Of a stretch of DNA of 64,000 nucleotides, positions 49,501 to 61,402 are shown piece after piece. The translations under genes were made by a program, and so were the position numbers. The notes beneath the pieces were generated by a model. The model was not told where the DNA came from. It did not search any database and worked only from the letters and a program-made list of their open reading frames with translations. The DNA comes from Stropharia rugosoannulata. Taxonomy: Eukaryota > Basidiomycota > Agaricomycetes > Agaricales > Strophariaceae. The DNA is taken from positions 2,614,001 through 2,678,000 of the forward strand of contig JANCIK010000003.1 of the NCBI GenBank assembly GCA_028532985.1. The letters are read 5' to 3'. Numbering within the stretch: position 1 is the stretch's first letter; each line of letters opens with the position of its first letter.

Positions 49501-49589
49501 GCTGGCCGACTATTGCTAGCGGGAAAATGAATACGATTTGTAGGCTGCCTCAGCGTAGTTCCTTGTAATTCAGAAGAATCATCTTCCAT
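46518..49589 (-). CDS. Large Ser-rich coiled-coil protein with C-terminal membrane segments
   Basis: No named orthologue is recognised. The start at 49589 gives MEDDSSELQGTTLRQPTNRIHF. The N-terminal half is Ser/Pro-rich, with a short helical patch ELDPRILQDVQRAVDLKARREARM. The middle carries basic and helical segments and HNKRRRARREEKLSLEYETKAS. The conserved part begins ILQEVSSHNHRIRQLLNKISNGMRDYDSL and continues with RAVEDIHQRINRQRTILKFFL, VLRELEDLEIYKEEIDRRNGEV, then IALEESYRDQYQQVWDFGLDALTLLLDTV and YGKAIGEDVRDFLIIPLYRNEFTGEVKTYPI. At the end are two or three hydrophobic helices (FGLCLFLLLSVVVNIL, VLPLFWVAICIQWSAVVCEFVVVLLQLGVILWW). A tail-anchored or multi-pass organelle protein is likely. 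About seven exons. The role is unknown. Confidence 0.65.
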
Positions 49590-50234
49590 AAGAGCAAGAC
49601 TTGCTGTAACTTCTGACAGGGAATGCGTGGATTGCCTCCGTTTAACACGATACGGACCCCAGCGGGGCTTTCAGATTTCCCTGTGGCTGATAGGTCCCGA
49701 CGTCGACTTAATTTATAATAAACACTACTTGAGTGCACCCCGAGCAGACCCGGTCTTCCCTCCGAGTTCAATGTGTATTGTTACGGGTGTATCGCAGTAG
49801 TGAGACGCGCCGAAATCCAAATTGGAATATAATGGCAACAAAACCGTGTGTAGTCCTAGTGCCGCAAGATGCTGATAAAAATGCAAAGATACAAGAGGAT
49901 CGAAAGAGGGAAAAGACGGGGTTACTGTGGGCCTGATGGTAGGCTTACGGAAAGATTGAAGCACACCTATAGCCAGCAATGGCCAGAAAGCCTATGTAAG
50001 GTCCTTCAGCTTCAGTGATCACTATTACGTAAATCACATGTTCGTTGTCTGCCTGAGTTCTGCCGCGCAGTGTCCAACACGAACCGTGTCGATCTCATTC
50101 TGATTCCTGAAGAACGAGAAAAAAAAGGCTCTTTTGCGCCCACAATTCTAGGTTTATTACTCAACTACGTAGATGTACTTAAACCGCCTTAAGGACACAT
50201 AGAAAGCAGTATATCTCAGGAAGTATATCATGAG
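49590..50234. other. Intergenic region upstream of the coiled-coil protein gene
   Basis: The 645 bases hold the promoter of that gene and the 3' UTR of SURF1. Frames of 67-84 codons on either strand near 49730-49980 overlap each other and have no recognisable product. Confidence 0.5.
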
Positions 50235-51273
50235 TTAGTTGAATCGAGGCATCCTACGACCAGGCGATTTTCTTTTGTTCAAGAGCACTCTGAAAAACAT
50301 GAAAGCCGTGAACGCCGACAATGAATACCTATTCCGTTGTTATTAATTTTTGAGCCAACACGACCCTACAAAACATACCATGTTATCACATAAGAAAGAT
50401 GAGAGTTTCTGAGGTCGACGGTGGGAGCGCGTCCTAGTGGTATGCCCTTTGAAATTTTAATGTTTGCATCTCCAGCATGTCCCTCTAATTGAGAAGTAAG
50501 AAATCACTATTAAAGTCAAGTAGATGCACTTTACCAAAAATTTGCTCAACAAAAACGGGCTGGACATTGGCATTCTTGCCTCCTGCATATTCCGCCATTT
50601 GCTCGACGTCCGTCCAGTACCATTCTCCCTTGTCTGGATTGTTGTTGGGGGTGAACAGGTTGCGTGGTTGTGAAGTCCGCAACATTCCTAATACTTCTAC
50701 TTCACCCATCCCTTCCTCCGAGTTGATAGAATATATGTGTTCATTAGATACAAATCCACGGTCCACAAGGACGGTAGACCCATTTTGACGGATTAGCGGT
50801 GTTACGACGTGAACGCCATGAACGCCCTCGCGTACCCGTGGAGAAAGAATCATGGTGTGAGCATGGTCATAGTACCCTGTTATGAGAACTTTGCGGAAGA
50901 CAAATTCTGGTATCACTGAAAGACTAGTCTGTCTTCAGTGCCAAGAATGAATGTGATGGGTAGGAAATCCGCTGAACTTGATGTTGGCTGGCAATTGAAG
51001 AGGATGCAATTGCAATTTCTCTTCCAATTCGTCAATGAGGTTTATTTTCCACTTGAGCCGCTTCAGCTGCCACGTTCCCAAAGCAAACGTGAATATTGGC
51101 ATGATCCCCAAGAGGATCATGGTCGGCTTCATCCAGGATTCGCGTCTTGCTTTATATATTGCCGGAACGTTCACTTTGGGCTGACGCAAAAACCATGCTG
51201 CTCTTGAAGATGAAGTATGGACACAGCGGTTGAGAAAGCGCAGGGAAGAAGAAGAGAGGACGCGTCTGAACAT
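50235..51273 (-). CDS. SHY1: SURF1/Shy1, cytochrome c oxidase assembly factor
   Basis: This inner mitochondrial membrane protein is needed to assemble complex IV. The ATG at 51273 gives MFRRVLSSSSLRFLNRCVHTSSSRAAW, a typical presequence. The first membrane helix and signature are MILLGIMPIFTFALGTWQLKRLKWK. The intermembrane part has FRKVLITGYYDHAHTMILSPR, GVHVVTPLIRQNGSTVLVDRGFV, VEVLGMLRTSQPRNLFTPNNNPDKGEWYW and NVQPVFVEQIF. Later exons give GDANIKISKGIPLGRAPTVDLRN, SHLSYVITWYSLSVFTAFMFF with the second helix, and RVLLNKRKSPGRRMPRFN. Four or so exons with GT-AG introns. A slightly longer reading of the first exon needs a non-ATG start and is rejected. The promoter region of 244 bp is shared with SLA2. 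Confidence 0.94.
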
Positions 51274-51517
51274 GAGGGAAGGCAAAAAAGCTCCGGTTTA
51301 AGTCATGGCACTCGGAGTCGGATCCAGGGTGTCCGCCCAAAACAAATATGGTCAAAGCCATTAGCAGTGCCGCGTAGTACATCATTAACAGGAGTCAATA
51401 TCCCTAGCCGTCCGACTGTGGTGAAGAGCAGCCTCCCTCTTCTGATCATCCACCATCTACGTATCACTTAACAAATAAAGAGGAATCGGTGCCACTATGT
51501 AGGTCGCTATAGCCAAT

Positions 51518-54500
51518 ATGTCCGCTTCTGTTAACACAGTACAGGTTTGGCGGACCTCCAGCGCGTGGAAGACATGCTGACGGCGAAGAGGATGTACACT
51601 ACCCGACCCGACCTGTCGACAAAGATAAGGCCGAACAAGAACTTGTAATCAACATAAAAAAGGCCACTAGTACGGATGAGACGGCACCGAAGCAGAAACA
51701 CGTCAGAAGTGCGCACTACCCTGTTATCTTGTTGCCAACGAGATGCTAATGGCAAGTTTCCAGAGTGCATTGTATATACCTGGGACTATCACTCCTCTAT
51801 CTCTTTTTGGAGTGGTCTCAGAGTGCAACCCATTTTGTCTGATGAGGTACAGACTTTCAAAGCCCTCATCACGGTTCACAAAGTTCTGCAAGAAGGCCAC
51901 CCTGTTGTAAGAGTGATGATAAGTTTGCAATTCTGAGTCTTATTTACCTTTCTAGACACTGAAAGAAGCTCAAGGACAGACGGCATGGTTAGAAACTTGC
52001 GCAAGGACTGTTGGATCAGACGGAATGAGGGGTGATTATTCCTATTTTATCTTCTCTCATACTTCTATTCACCCAACTGCACAGGTTACGGACCTCTTAT
52101 CAAGACGTATGTTTCTTTCATTCTGGCAAAGCTTAGGTTCCATCGCCTGCGTCCCGAATTCAATGGTTTATTCGAGTATGAAGAATACGTTACCTTGAAA
52201 GGTATCGACGATCCAAATGAAGGGTATGTTGCAATAACATTGTACATCCTCGCCTTTTGACGGTGTATGTTTAGGTACGAAACTATATCAGATCTTATGG
52301 GACTCCAAGACCAGATTGAATCTTTCCAGAAGACAGTGTTCTCGCATTTCCATAGCTCACACAACAATGAATGTCGTATATCGGCTTTGGTACCTTTGGT
52401 AAAGGAGAGCTGGGGAATCTATCGTTTTATAACCAGCATGCTGAGGGCAATGTTCCGAAGTGAGTCAAATCTTGGTGTTGCATTAATGGTATTTATGTCC
52501 ATCTTTCAGGAACGAATGATCAGGAAGCGCTCGAACCGCTTCGGGAACGCTATATCTCTCAGCACTATAACTTGAGGAAGTTCTACTACGAATGTTCCAA
52601 CCTTAAGTATTTGACAGGACTTATCAACGTTCCAAAATTAGGCCATGTATGTCAGTTGCAGTGTATGCGAAAATATTCTAACATGTAGATAGGAACCTCC
52701 AAATCTGTTGGACTCAGGGGACGCACCTGATTTGCCTACTCGGCCTAAAACGGCTGATACCAAAGCTCCCCCTCCCGCAGCACCGTCCCCAAGTCCTGCA
52801 GAAATTGACGAACAAGCTCGCTTACTGAAGGAATATGAAGACAAGCAAGCAGCATTACAGGCTCAGCGTGCAGCTGAAGAGCGACAGCGCCTCGAGCAGC
52901 AGCAGCAACAGGCCGCTGAATTTGAGCGCCGCCAGTTTGAACAGGCTGAAGCACAAAGACAGGCTCAGGAGCAACTTATGCAGCAACAAGTGATGTATCA
53001 AAATCAAGCCGCTGCTCAACATCAGCAAGAACTTGAACGTGAGCTGCTTGCCATGAGGGGACAATATGAGAGAGATCAGATTTTCCTGGAGCAATATGAT
53101 CGCGTACGTCTTTTTATTCAAAAGAAGTTAATAAATTCTAACTATGAAACCAGCGTGTTAAAGCTCTCGAGGCCGAATTAGGGGGTGTTACTAACAACGT
53201 TAATATGCAGTTGGCAGCTAAAGATGAACTTATCAAGCAGTTGCAAGATCAAGTCGTCCTCTGGCGCAACAAGTACGAAGCGTTGGCCAAACTCTACAGT
53301 CAGCTTCGTACAGAACATCTGGATATGCTTGCGAAGTTTAAGCAGATGCAGCTCAAGGCCAATTCTGCGCAAGAAGCAGTAGATCGAATGGAGCGAATGG
53401 AACGAGATTTGAAAGCGAAAAACCTGGAGCTTGCCGACATGTTGAGGGAACGCGACCGTGCTCGTTTTGATATTGATAGACAGAAGTCGTCACATAAAGA
53501 AGAGATTGACCGACTGCGACGTGAACTTAACTTTGCAAATGAACGTGCCGAAGATGCTTCCCGTAACAAGAGCTCAGAGGTCTCATCTGTTATGTCGAAG
53601 TATAATCGACAGTTGTCAGAACTCGAAGACTCCCTTCGTGTAAGTTCCGCAATGTTGTATGTTCTCATCGTAGACCTGACACGTTCTTTCGTAGGCTAAA
53701 CAAATGCAAATCGATGACCTCTTGGCCAAGCTTGATAATACTTCTGGGGATATTGAACGGTTAAGGGAAGAGAAGGATCAAGAGATTGCAATTTTGCAGG
53801 CAGGTATGGATAGCACGATCGAACAGTTATCAGAGGCCCAACAGGTTAGTCCATCTACAAATATTTCTTAGTCCCTTTTCTGACACCGATCCAAATTAAA
53901 GAACCAAAATCTGGTGGATGAGACCACCAATGCACAGATTGATACTTTGATTCTCGATAACCGCAAGAAGCTTAATCAAATCATTGGTGAGAAGTGTCGG
54001 AATCGATCCTCGTTTTAGAAACTTAAACTGGTATAGATTCAATCCTCCAGGCCTGCGTTCACAAAGTGGATGACGCAATTTATGAACTGGAGTCCCCAAC
54101 ACAAGCTGGCAACCTGAACTCAACACCAGAATATACCCTATCCATGATTGAAAAGTCCCTCAACAATGCTACTGAATTTGCAACTATCTACAATCTCTAT
54201 CTGAGCGGCGACGTTGGCGGTGACCATGTAGAAGTTATCAAGTCTGCCAACGAATTCGCGCAATCCCTGGCTGATGTACTCATTAATACGAAGGGCATCA
54301 CTCGACTTGCTAGTGACGATGATGCATCCGACAAGATCATCAATGTTGCAAAGTCAGCCGGAGATGTTGGCCTGCGATTCTTTGAGAACCTGCAGTCATA
54401 CAAACTCGACCTGCTACAGCCTTCACAGCGCAAAGAAGTTGCGATGAGGAATAACAGCCAATCTCGCGTAGCTCTTACAAAATTGTCTGAGGTCGTCGAG

Positions 54501-55268
54501 GCTCTAGTCCCCAAAGGAAAAGCAAACGGCCTGACGCGCTCTGGCGATATTGGAGATTTAGTTGAGCAAGAGATGGAGAGTGCAGCTAGGGCCATCGAGG
54601 CTGCCACAGAGCGCCTGCAGCAGCTGATGTCGAGGCCAAGGGATTCGTCGCGTTACAGCGCCATCGATTTGCAAGTTCATGATTCCATTCTCTCAGCAGC
54701 AATGGCCATCACAAATGCTATCTCACGGTTAATGAAGGCGGCGACAGACTCTCAGCAGGAGATTGTCGCGCAAGGAAAGGGCTCGAGCACTACGCAACAG
54801 TTTTACAAGCGCAACAACAGGTGGACGGAGGGTCTCATCTCCGCTGCCAAAGCCGTTGCTTTCGCTACCAACCTTCTCATCGAAAGCGCTGATGGCGTAC
54901 TGTCAGGGACGCACTCTTTTGAGCAGCTCATCGTCGCCTCCAACGAGGTTGCTGCGGCTACCGCCCAACTTGTTGCCGCGTCTCGTGTCAAGGCTAATCT
55001 TATGTCGAAGACTCAGGAACGTCTTGAGCTGGCTGCTAAGGCTGTCACTGCCGCATGTAAAGCCCTTGTCAAACAAGTCAAAGCCGTTTCAGCAACGCAA
55101 GCAGAAGATGAAGATGTTGACTACAAGAACATGGCTGTTCTTGACTTCAAGCGGAGAGAAATGGAACAACAGGTTGAGATTCTTAAATTAGAAAAAGAAC
55201 TGGGAGCAGCACGCCACCGCTTGGGTGCCATGAGACGGGCCGGGTATCACACGGAGGAAACTGATTAA
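51518..55268 (+). CDS. SLA2: SLA2 (HIP1R/End4), endocytic clathrin-actin linker
   Basis: This protein links clathrin coats and PI(4,5)P2 membranes to F-actin at endocytic sites. The ANTH domain has AEQELVINIKKATSTDETAPKQKHVR, VYTWDYHSSISFWSGL, QTFKALITVHKVLQEGHPV, WLETCARTVG, FILAKLRFHRLRPEFNGLFEYEEYV, GYETISDLMGLQDQIESF, ECRISALVPLVKESWGIYRFI and HYNLRKFYYECSNLKYL. A Pro-rich linker is followed by a Gln-rich coiled coil (residues such as AAEERQRLEQQQQQAAEF) and a longer coiled coil with AKDELIKQLQDQVVLWRNKYEAL. The talin-HIP1/I-LWEQ actin-binding domain closes the protein (AIYELESPTQAGN..., NRWTEGLISAAKAVAFATNLL, VASNEVAAATAQLVAASRVKA). The extreme N-terminus is uncertain: ATG at 51518 with an intron from about 51545, or an alternative exon reading that includes RFGGPPARGRHADGEED. 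Confidence 0.93.
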
Positions 55269-55640
55269 TTCGTGTACGGTCAATCCTCTATGTATTCGCA
55301 TTTAATGAATAGATAATTTTCACCATTATGGAATGAAAATGATGTGAATAGTAAAATACTGTACTTGTGCACGGATTTAGAGAATGGAGTATCAAGACAT
55401 CAGCTACAGCAGATAGAGCACCTGTTATATAAGAATAAAAAAGGGGGGAAATACGCGACCCAAACAACACGGTAGGTAGAATGAGAGACTATTAACACAC
55501 GGGGACAAGAACATAGAGGATATAGTAAGGGAAACAACAAGCGAATGCATAGAAAGAAGGAGCGAAATGTGGTCCATTAGTATACCCTCCGAGGGGGCAT
55601 AATCAATACGGAGTGAAGGGGAAGGACCATGACTGACTAA
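55269..55640. other. Convergent intergenic region SLA2 / disordered-protein gene
   Basis: The 372 bases between two stop codons are AT-rich (a run of AATAAAAAAGG near 55434-55445 could serve polyadenylation). I see no gene here. Confidence 0.5.
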
Positions 55641-58362
55641 TCATAGCTCAGTTCGAACTGTATCGAACGACTCCCTCGCCAGGTCCAAAAAACTGTCGCC
55701 GCCACCTAACGGGTCCTGAGACATATCCGCGTGTTCATCATAATGGTCATCATCGTCATCATCGTCGATTTCCAGGAAAGACGGTTTGCGCATAACAGAA
55801 CGCCGGTGGAGGTTCTTCTCTATGCTGTATTTCGACCGCACAGAACCTGATACCGTCTTCGTTGTAGAGGGTCGCCGAGAAACAGTCGGGTTCGACTTCA
55901 TAGAGGTCTTTGTCGATCTCAATGAGGACGTCGGAGTAAGAGACTTGACCATTGGGCCTGGTGTAGACGGAGCAATGGCATCTTCCGGTACGTCTGGCTC
56001 TGAGACCATTTTGCCTCTACGCCGTCGCGGCGGCGGAGGAAGACTAATCAACTCTGGCGAGTTGCGCGAACTAGACTGGGTTGCAGACGCATTTGATACA
56101 TATGTATGCTGCTGATCCTGCTCTTCGAAATGTCGCTGGTGCTCCTCGTTCTGTTGTTGCTGTGCTTCTATCCTTGATACTTCTTGAGTAGATGGGTGTA
56201 GCTCCTGTACTTGCTCCCTCTCCTGCCAACGGTTGTGCTCGTGCACAGAGACAGCTGACGGAGGGCGATCGTCCTGTTGAAACAGGCTTGTCGGCGTCGT
56301 GCTCATGTACAAGGGTGCCTGTTTACTGCTCGACCGTTGAGGCGGTGGCCGTGCCGTGAGACTGGCAGGAATTATTTCAAAGTCACGACTCATATCTGAC
56401 GCGGTCGACGCTGATAAGATAGACATCCCGCGAGGACGCGTCGGTTGATGCTGGTCAGATGTCCGACTCTCTATGGTAGCATCCATAGCGTCCAACATCG
56501 CAAGCTCAGCACGCGACATAATTGCCTGCGGACCAGCATAGTCAGTCATCTGTCCAGGACTGGCGGGCGAGTGATCTGGACTTCCTTCGTCCCAGAAGGA
56601 GTTCGGTTTGCGGTCTCGATGCGCCCATGACTTGTATGGGGTGAGGTGAGAGTCTGTGTCAGACCGCAAGCTAAAGACTGACAAGCTATCATCTTCATGA
56701 CCTGTTGGTAGATTGTGAGATGTGGATGGCCGGCTGGAAGTGGAGAACAGTCTTCTGCGACTTGATGTACTTGTGGCGCTGCCGCTTCCCCTACGTTTAT
56801 CCGCACAGGAGTCGGAGGTTGTAATAGAGCCCGGAAAGGCTGTCGAGTTAGCTGATGCCGGCCGCGAGCGCATGTTAGGCAGGGGGATAGCAGGAATAGG
56901 CAGCCGTGGATGATGAAACGAGCGTTGTTTGCGCTTCTCTGCAGAGTTTTCTGGCGGAATCATTGGAGGAGGAGCAGATATAGGGGACGCTAAGCCCCTC
57001 CGTGATAATGATTGATGGGAAAGCGCCTTCTTCAAAGTGCGGCTTGGCGGGTGCACAAAACTAATGGGGCTTTCTGGCTCGGGTCCATGTGAGAGACCGC
57101 TTCGCTGAGAAGAACGTTCCACTACCCCATACGGCGATCCAGGCAAAGACTCCGAAGAAGCGTACGATACGGATGATGCTGATGCTGATGCTCTGTATGT
57201 CATGCCCATTCGTTGGGGTAATGCGGAGCGATCGTTCTGAGAGGGTTTAGCAGGGAGAGTCAGCGGAGGCGGAGGAAGTCTCTGCGTCGGAGGAGCGGTA
57301 GGAGGTTGTATCCGCGACACAGAAGCTTGACGTATAACTATTCTCGTCGTCGAGGAGGAATGTGCTTCTACTGAGCTGGGTATATCTGAAGACGAGGGTT
57401 TGGGTGAGATTTTCCGTATAGGTGACTGCTCCTGGACAAAGAATCCGGCTGTTTTTGACGGCCCAATGTCTGTCATACCCCGCATTCGTAGCTTAGGCCG
57501 TGGGGGACCTGCTGGAGTGTGTTGGCTGAGCCTATGAGGGTCCAACAACGGGGAAGAGGACCCAGCTTTGAAATGCGCTACTGGGCTGGTAGGAGAAGGT
57601 GCAGCAGATGATGAGGCCTGTCTATGTAGCTGTTCTGAACGTTTAAATTGCAAGCTACCGATTGACCGCCTGAATGGAAAAGAGTAAGTCAGATATGTAT
57701 GTTTGGGTGGAAGAATAGAGCAAATCTAACTTAGTAGCCAGCTGTCGATTTTCGGAATTTTTGAAGACTCGGAGAGGCTCAGTAACAGGGATCTCGAAAC
57801 CGTGGCCATACGAGTGAGACGACGAAGACGCATAAGATATACGATTGGGCGTCGGAGGTTCATGCTTCTTACTTACGAGTTCAGTTACAGAGGGATTAGA
57901 ATATGCAGACAAACGATTGGGATCAGAAGGAAGGTGCGGTACAGGAACAGTAATCATCGGGCGACCGGCAAAAGGGTCGGTGTCAGACAGCGTCAATAAT
58001 GAATGTCGGTGGTCGCGTTGGGAATCAACAGGTGTGGCGGGCTCGATAGAGTCTACATGGGTGCGCGAAGACGATACAGATTTTGACGGCGGCCTGGTCA
58101 CTGGTACATGCGGTGGAGAGATAGGAGTGGAAATATGGTTAATGAAAGTTGGGGGAGGATCCTGAATGGCCAAGGTAGGAGACTGTTTCTTAGACTTGAA
58201 ACCAATTGCGGACGCGAACGAGTTTAGTTTTCCGGGTTTGGGAGGACGTGTAGATTTTTCCTGGACATAGGCCTGACGCAAGTCCTTGGAGCTGGGCGTC
58301 TTCGCGAGATTGTTCCACCAGGTGCGCGCCGGGGCATCGTCTGTGGAAAGGGCAGCGGGCAT
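55641..58362 (-). CDS. Large disordered Ser/Pro-rich protein, unknown function
   Basis: I do not recognise a family. The ATG at 58362 begins MPAALSTDDAPARTWWNNLAKTPSSKDLRQAYVQ, a short possibly folded start. A phase-2 intron (about 57735-57675) joins ENRQLATK to RSIGSLQFKRSEQLHRQ, so this is one gene and not two. The rest is rich in Ser, Pro, Arg and His with no clear domain. There are short basic runs (RPKLRMRG, RKSSR-like patches) and many SP/TP sites. A Gln/Glu/His-rich patch (EAQQQQNEEHQRHFEEQDQQ), a polyproline-Arg run (PPPPRRRRG) and an acidic run of six Asp (DDDDDDHYDEH) lie near the C-terminus, which ends ARESFDTVRTEL. A scaffold at the cell cortex or in signalling is possible but unproven. 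Confidence 0.6.
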
Positions 58363-58558
58363 GAGGAAGAGAACATAAGAATACAGTGGCTAGGATGCCA
58401 TGGAAGAGGGAAAGATGGTGTCGGCCTCTGAGAATGTTGGCACCCACGCGTATCTCCATCAGGCCCTGCCAAACCCCTGACCACCGGCTCTTCGTTACCC
58501 ATCACGACCATAATTATTATCACTCGCTAACACTAAAAAACATATCTAACTCCCACTG

Positions 58559-59482
58559 CTAGCCCAATTCTGCCCATACATCTTCTGTGTCTCGCTCCCG
58601 CACCGCTTGGGCGGCGCGCGGCATTGCCGTAAACGCGCGTTGCGGGCCCCGCTCGTTCTGCGCGTCAAATAGCACCGAGTTGGGTACAAGTGGTCGATTT
58701 AACTCTGCATCTACGTCCTCATCACTGTCGTACTCCAGATCTACAAACCCTGCTCTTCGTGCGGCGTTGATATCTATCGGCTTCGGACGTGAAAAAATAG
58801 ATTGGCCGGATCTGTTGACCCAGGGTCACTTAAGCTATGTTGCCCAGTTAATGACTGTGCACTTACTGTCTCATCACGGCTGCCAGGCGCCCAAACTGAA
58901 GAACGTTTCGAGCTACGAGCAACAAAGTGTCCAATATTTCTTCCTGCTTGCTCCCGGCTCCGCACTTTGCGAATGCCAGAACAAGCAAAGTCAGCGCACA
59001 AAATATAGTGAGGATCAGATCGACGGTATTGAAAGGCGACTTCCAGAATTGCTGTAGTCGAGACCAGATCAGGATGAGGGCAGAGTCCAGAAGGAAAATA
59101 AAGCTGACCTTTCCCAGTGCAACGAATCGTATCCCCACCTCTAGTATCATGGATGCGTTTATGATTATTTCGAGAATATAGAATGCCAGCCCTGGGCACT
59201 CGTCTGTCAAACTGAGGACGACCGTTGTAACGGATAGAGCTGCCATTCCCAGGTAAAGAAAGATGTAAGTCCTGGAGTGTACAAAACGATTTGCTACTCC
59301 TCTCGTAATTTCACCGCGGGTGAGGGCATATATTGACCGCGTAGCTCTGAAACCATCCAATGAATTTATGTCGCAGAATTGCGGAAGAAATGCACTGACA
59401 CAGAGGGTGCTTCATATGTCGTCGGGGTATATGGAGGGCTCTCGAGCCCTCTTTCGACATCTCTGTTATGTGCTGCAGACAT
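58559..59482 (-). CDS. Four-helix voltage-sensor-like (ion-transport fold) membrane protein, pore-less
   Basis: Four exons, 59482-59400, 59346-59109, 59051-58867 and 58811-58559, give 252 residues with matching phases. The start MSAAHNRDVERGLESPPYTP is acidic and soluble. Four hydrophobic helices follow: FLYLGMAALSVTTVVLSLT, LAFYILEIIINASMILEVGI, NTVDLILTIFCALTLLVLAF and ILDTLLLVARNVLQFGRLAA. They look like S1-S4 of a voltage-gated channel. S4 has Arg at roughly 6-7 residue spacing (LLVARNVLQFGRLAAVMRQ), not the usual three. No pore helix or S5-S6 is present before the acidic tail DLEYDSDEDVDAEL and the end TEDVWAELG. It could be a proton-channel-like or regulatory voltage sensor, or a different 4-TM protein. 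The promoter region is shared with CWC25. Confidence 0.7.
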
Positions 59483-59695
59483 GGAGGGGACCGTCTTCGC
59501 AAGAGCAGGTAGTCATAGCCAGTACTACACACGTTCTGACGATGACATATGTAAGGCCCTTGCCAAGCAAGTACAAGCAAGCTCCAGTCATTGCTCAGTA
59601 CTGTTCAACAATGGTCCAACTCGTCCTCTTGAACCCCCACTGCTCTGAGCAGTCTTTTCACCTTTATCTGATCTTAACGAAGCAAGTCTCTCAAA

Positions 59696-61126
59696 ATGGG
59701 TGGTGGTGACCTTAATATGAAAAAGAGCTGGCATCCTCTGCTCCTGAAGAATCAGGAGAGGGTGTGGCTTGAGGAAAAGAAAGCTGTAAGTTATCTATTG
59801 CTACAGTATGGACGATACTGTTCTGATTATGCTTGTCAAGCTCGAAGAGAAAAAAAAGCTTGAACAGCTGCGTAAGGAGAAAGAAGAGGAAAGACAATTG
59901 CAGGAGCTGCAGCGTTTGCAAGAAGAACAAACAGGGAAGAAGCGAACAGAGAAACTAGAATGGATGTATGCAACCCCTGCAACAGGGAGTGCACAGAATC
60001 CGAACGACCTCGAAGACTACCTCCTTGGCAAGAAGCGAGTCGATAAGATTCTTACGGCTGATGAGAATGCGAAGGTGTGTCACCATGGATCTACCTCGCC
60101 TTTTTCACCGAATGAGCTATTGCTTGACAGGTGGGAGCTGCGCACAAAAACTTCATCGCAGTCCAGAATGCAAACAATGCTAGAGACATTGCTGCTAAAA
60201 TTCGTGAAGACCCCCTTCTAGCTATCAAACAACAGGAGCAAGCAGCATACCAGGCTTTGTTATCCAATCCGCTGAGACTTAAGAAGATGCAGAAGGAGCT
60301 TGGGGTCAAACCTAAGAAAGATAAAAGCGAAAGAAAAAAAGAGAAAGAAGAACGAAAACGTCTAAAGCATGAGCAGAAGCATCATAAGGCAAGGCATTCT
60401 CGTTCTCGTTCACCAAGTAGGGGAATCGGCCGTGACGACTCATCGCATTCGATCGATCGCTACGGTAGGCAACGATCAAGGAGTCCGGTTCGCTACTCTC
60501 CTTCTAGGTCCATCTCCCCAGGCTCGTCTCGACGTCATGATGGGTATTACAAGGATAACTTCAGGCACCACCGTGAACCTCAACCACAGCGCGGCCGTTC
60601 GAGGAGTAGAAGTCCGATACGCAGCTCCGGGACCGACTCTGAAGAACGCTACCGAGCTGGTCCCAACTCGAGGCATCATCGAGACGCACCATTAAGCCGA
60701 CGTTCACCACCTAGGGATTACGACCGAAGCAAACGTTCAAGAAGCATCAGCCCTCGCCGGCAAAGCCCTCCTCCAAAACGTGTTCATAGGGAGCGCTCTC
60801 CCATTCCTTCTCGATCATACGAACATGCCCCATCCCGCTCCTACAATACTCCAATTAATAATGTGAATGCTGAGGAAGAGAGAGCTGCACGTCTGGCAGC
60901 CATGTCCTCAAACGCTAACTCTATGTCTGAAGATCGGCAAAAACGACTTGCTGCCCTGTTGGAGAAAGAGAAGGCAGAGTTGGAAGCCGATGAACGTGCT
61001 AGAGCCAAGTCAGGAGGAATGTCTGGGTTTATCAGCCAGGAGCAAAAACGCGTCTTTGGAGGTATGGGAGGGTTGGAAGACAGAATCAAACGAGGACGGG
61101 GTGGGCTAGTAGTAGATGCGGACTGA
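59696..61126 (+). CDS. CWC25: CWC25-type pre-mRNA splicing factor
   Basis: This spliceosome factor acts at the first catalytic step with the Prp19/Cdc5 complex (CIR N-terminal domain). The ATG at 59696 gives [24 protein letters not shown], whose start matches Cwc25 closely. The coiled coil [23 protein letters not shown] and the segment [31 protein letters not shown] follow. The next exon holds [31 protein letters not shown] and [19 protein letters not shown]. The second half is Arg/Ser-rich ([22 protein letters not shown] and many more RS and SP dipeptides), typical of splicing proteins. A conserved C-terminal block ends [29 protein letters not shown]. The RS-rich extension is longer than in yeast. 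The gene precedes DMC1 in the same direction by 276 bp. Confidence 0.93.
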
Positions 61127-61402
61127 AGTGTGCGCAAGGTGTCTGTTCCTTACTTTGGTTAGTACATATATGCACTTCATGTGCTCTCTCAAGTTCTGAA
61201 TTCTTGCTTTTCAGTTTCGCTTACCCTAGGATATTCTTCATGTACTCTACTTTTGAGTCGTCCTTTGTATTACCTGCCCTACATATTTATTGGTCAGCTT
61301 TTTTGATCTATTTATATTCGACGCCCTTCGCTCAAGCTTTACATCGTCCGCCAACAGTCTTCACTGTTACAACAAATTATATTCTTAACCTTTGACTTAG
61401 AA

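Noticed and set aside
51274..51285. Slightly longer SURF1 N-terminus
   Set aside because: It would need a TTG start; the ATG at 51273 gives a complete presequence.
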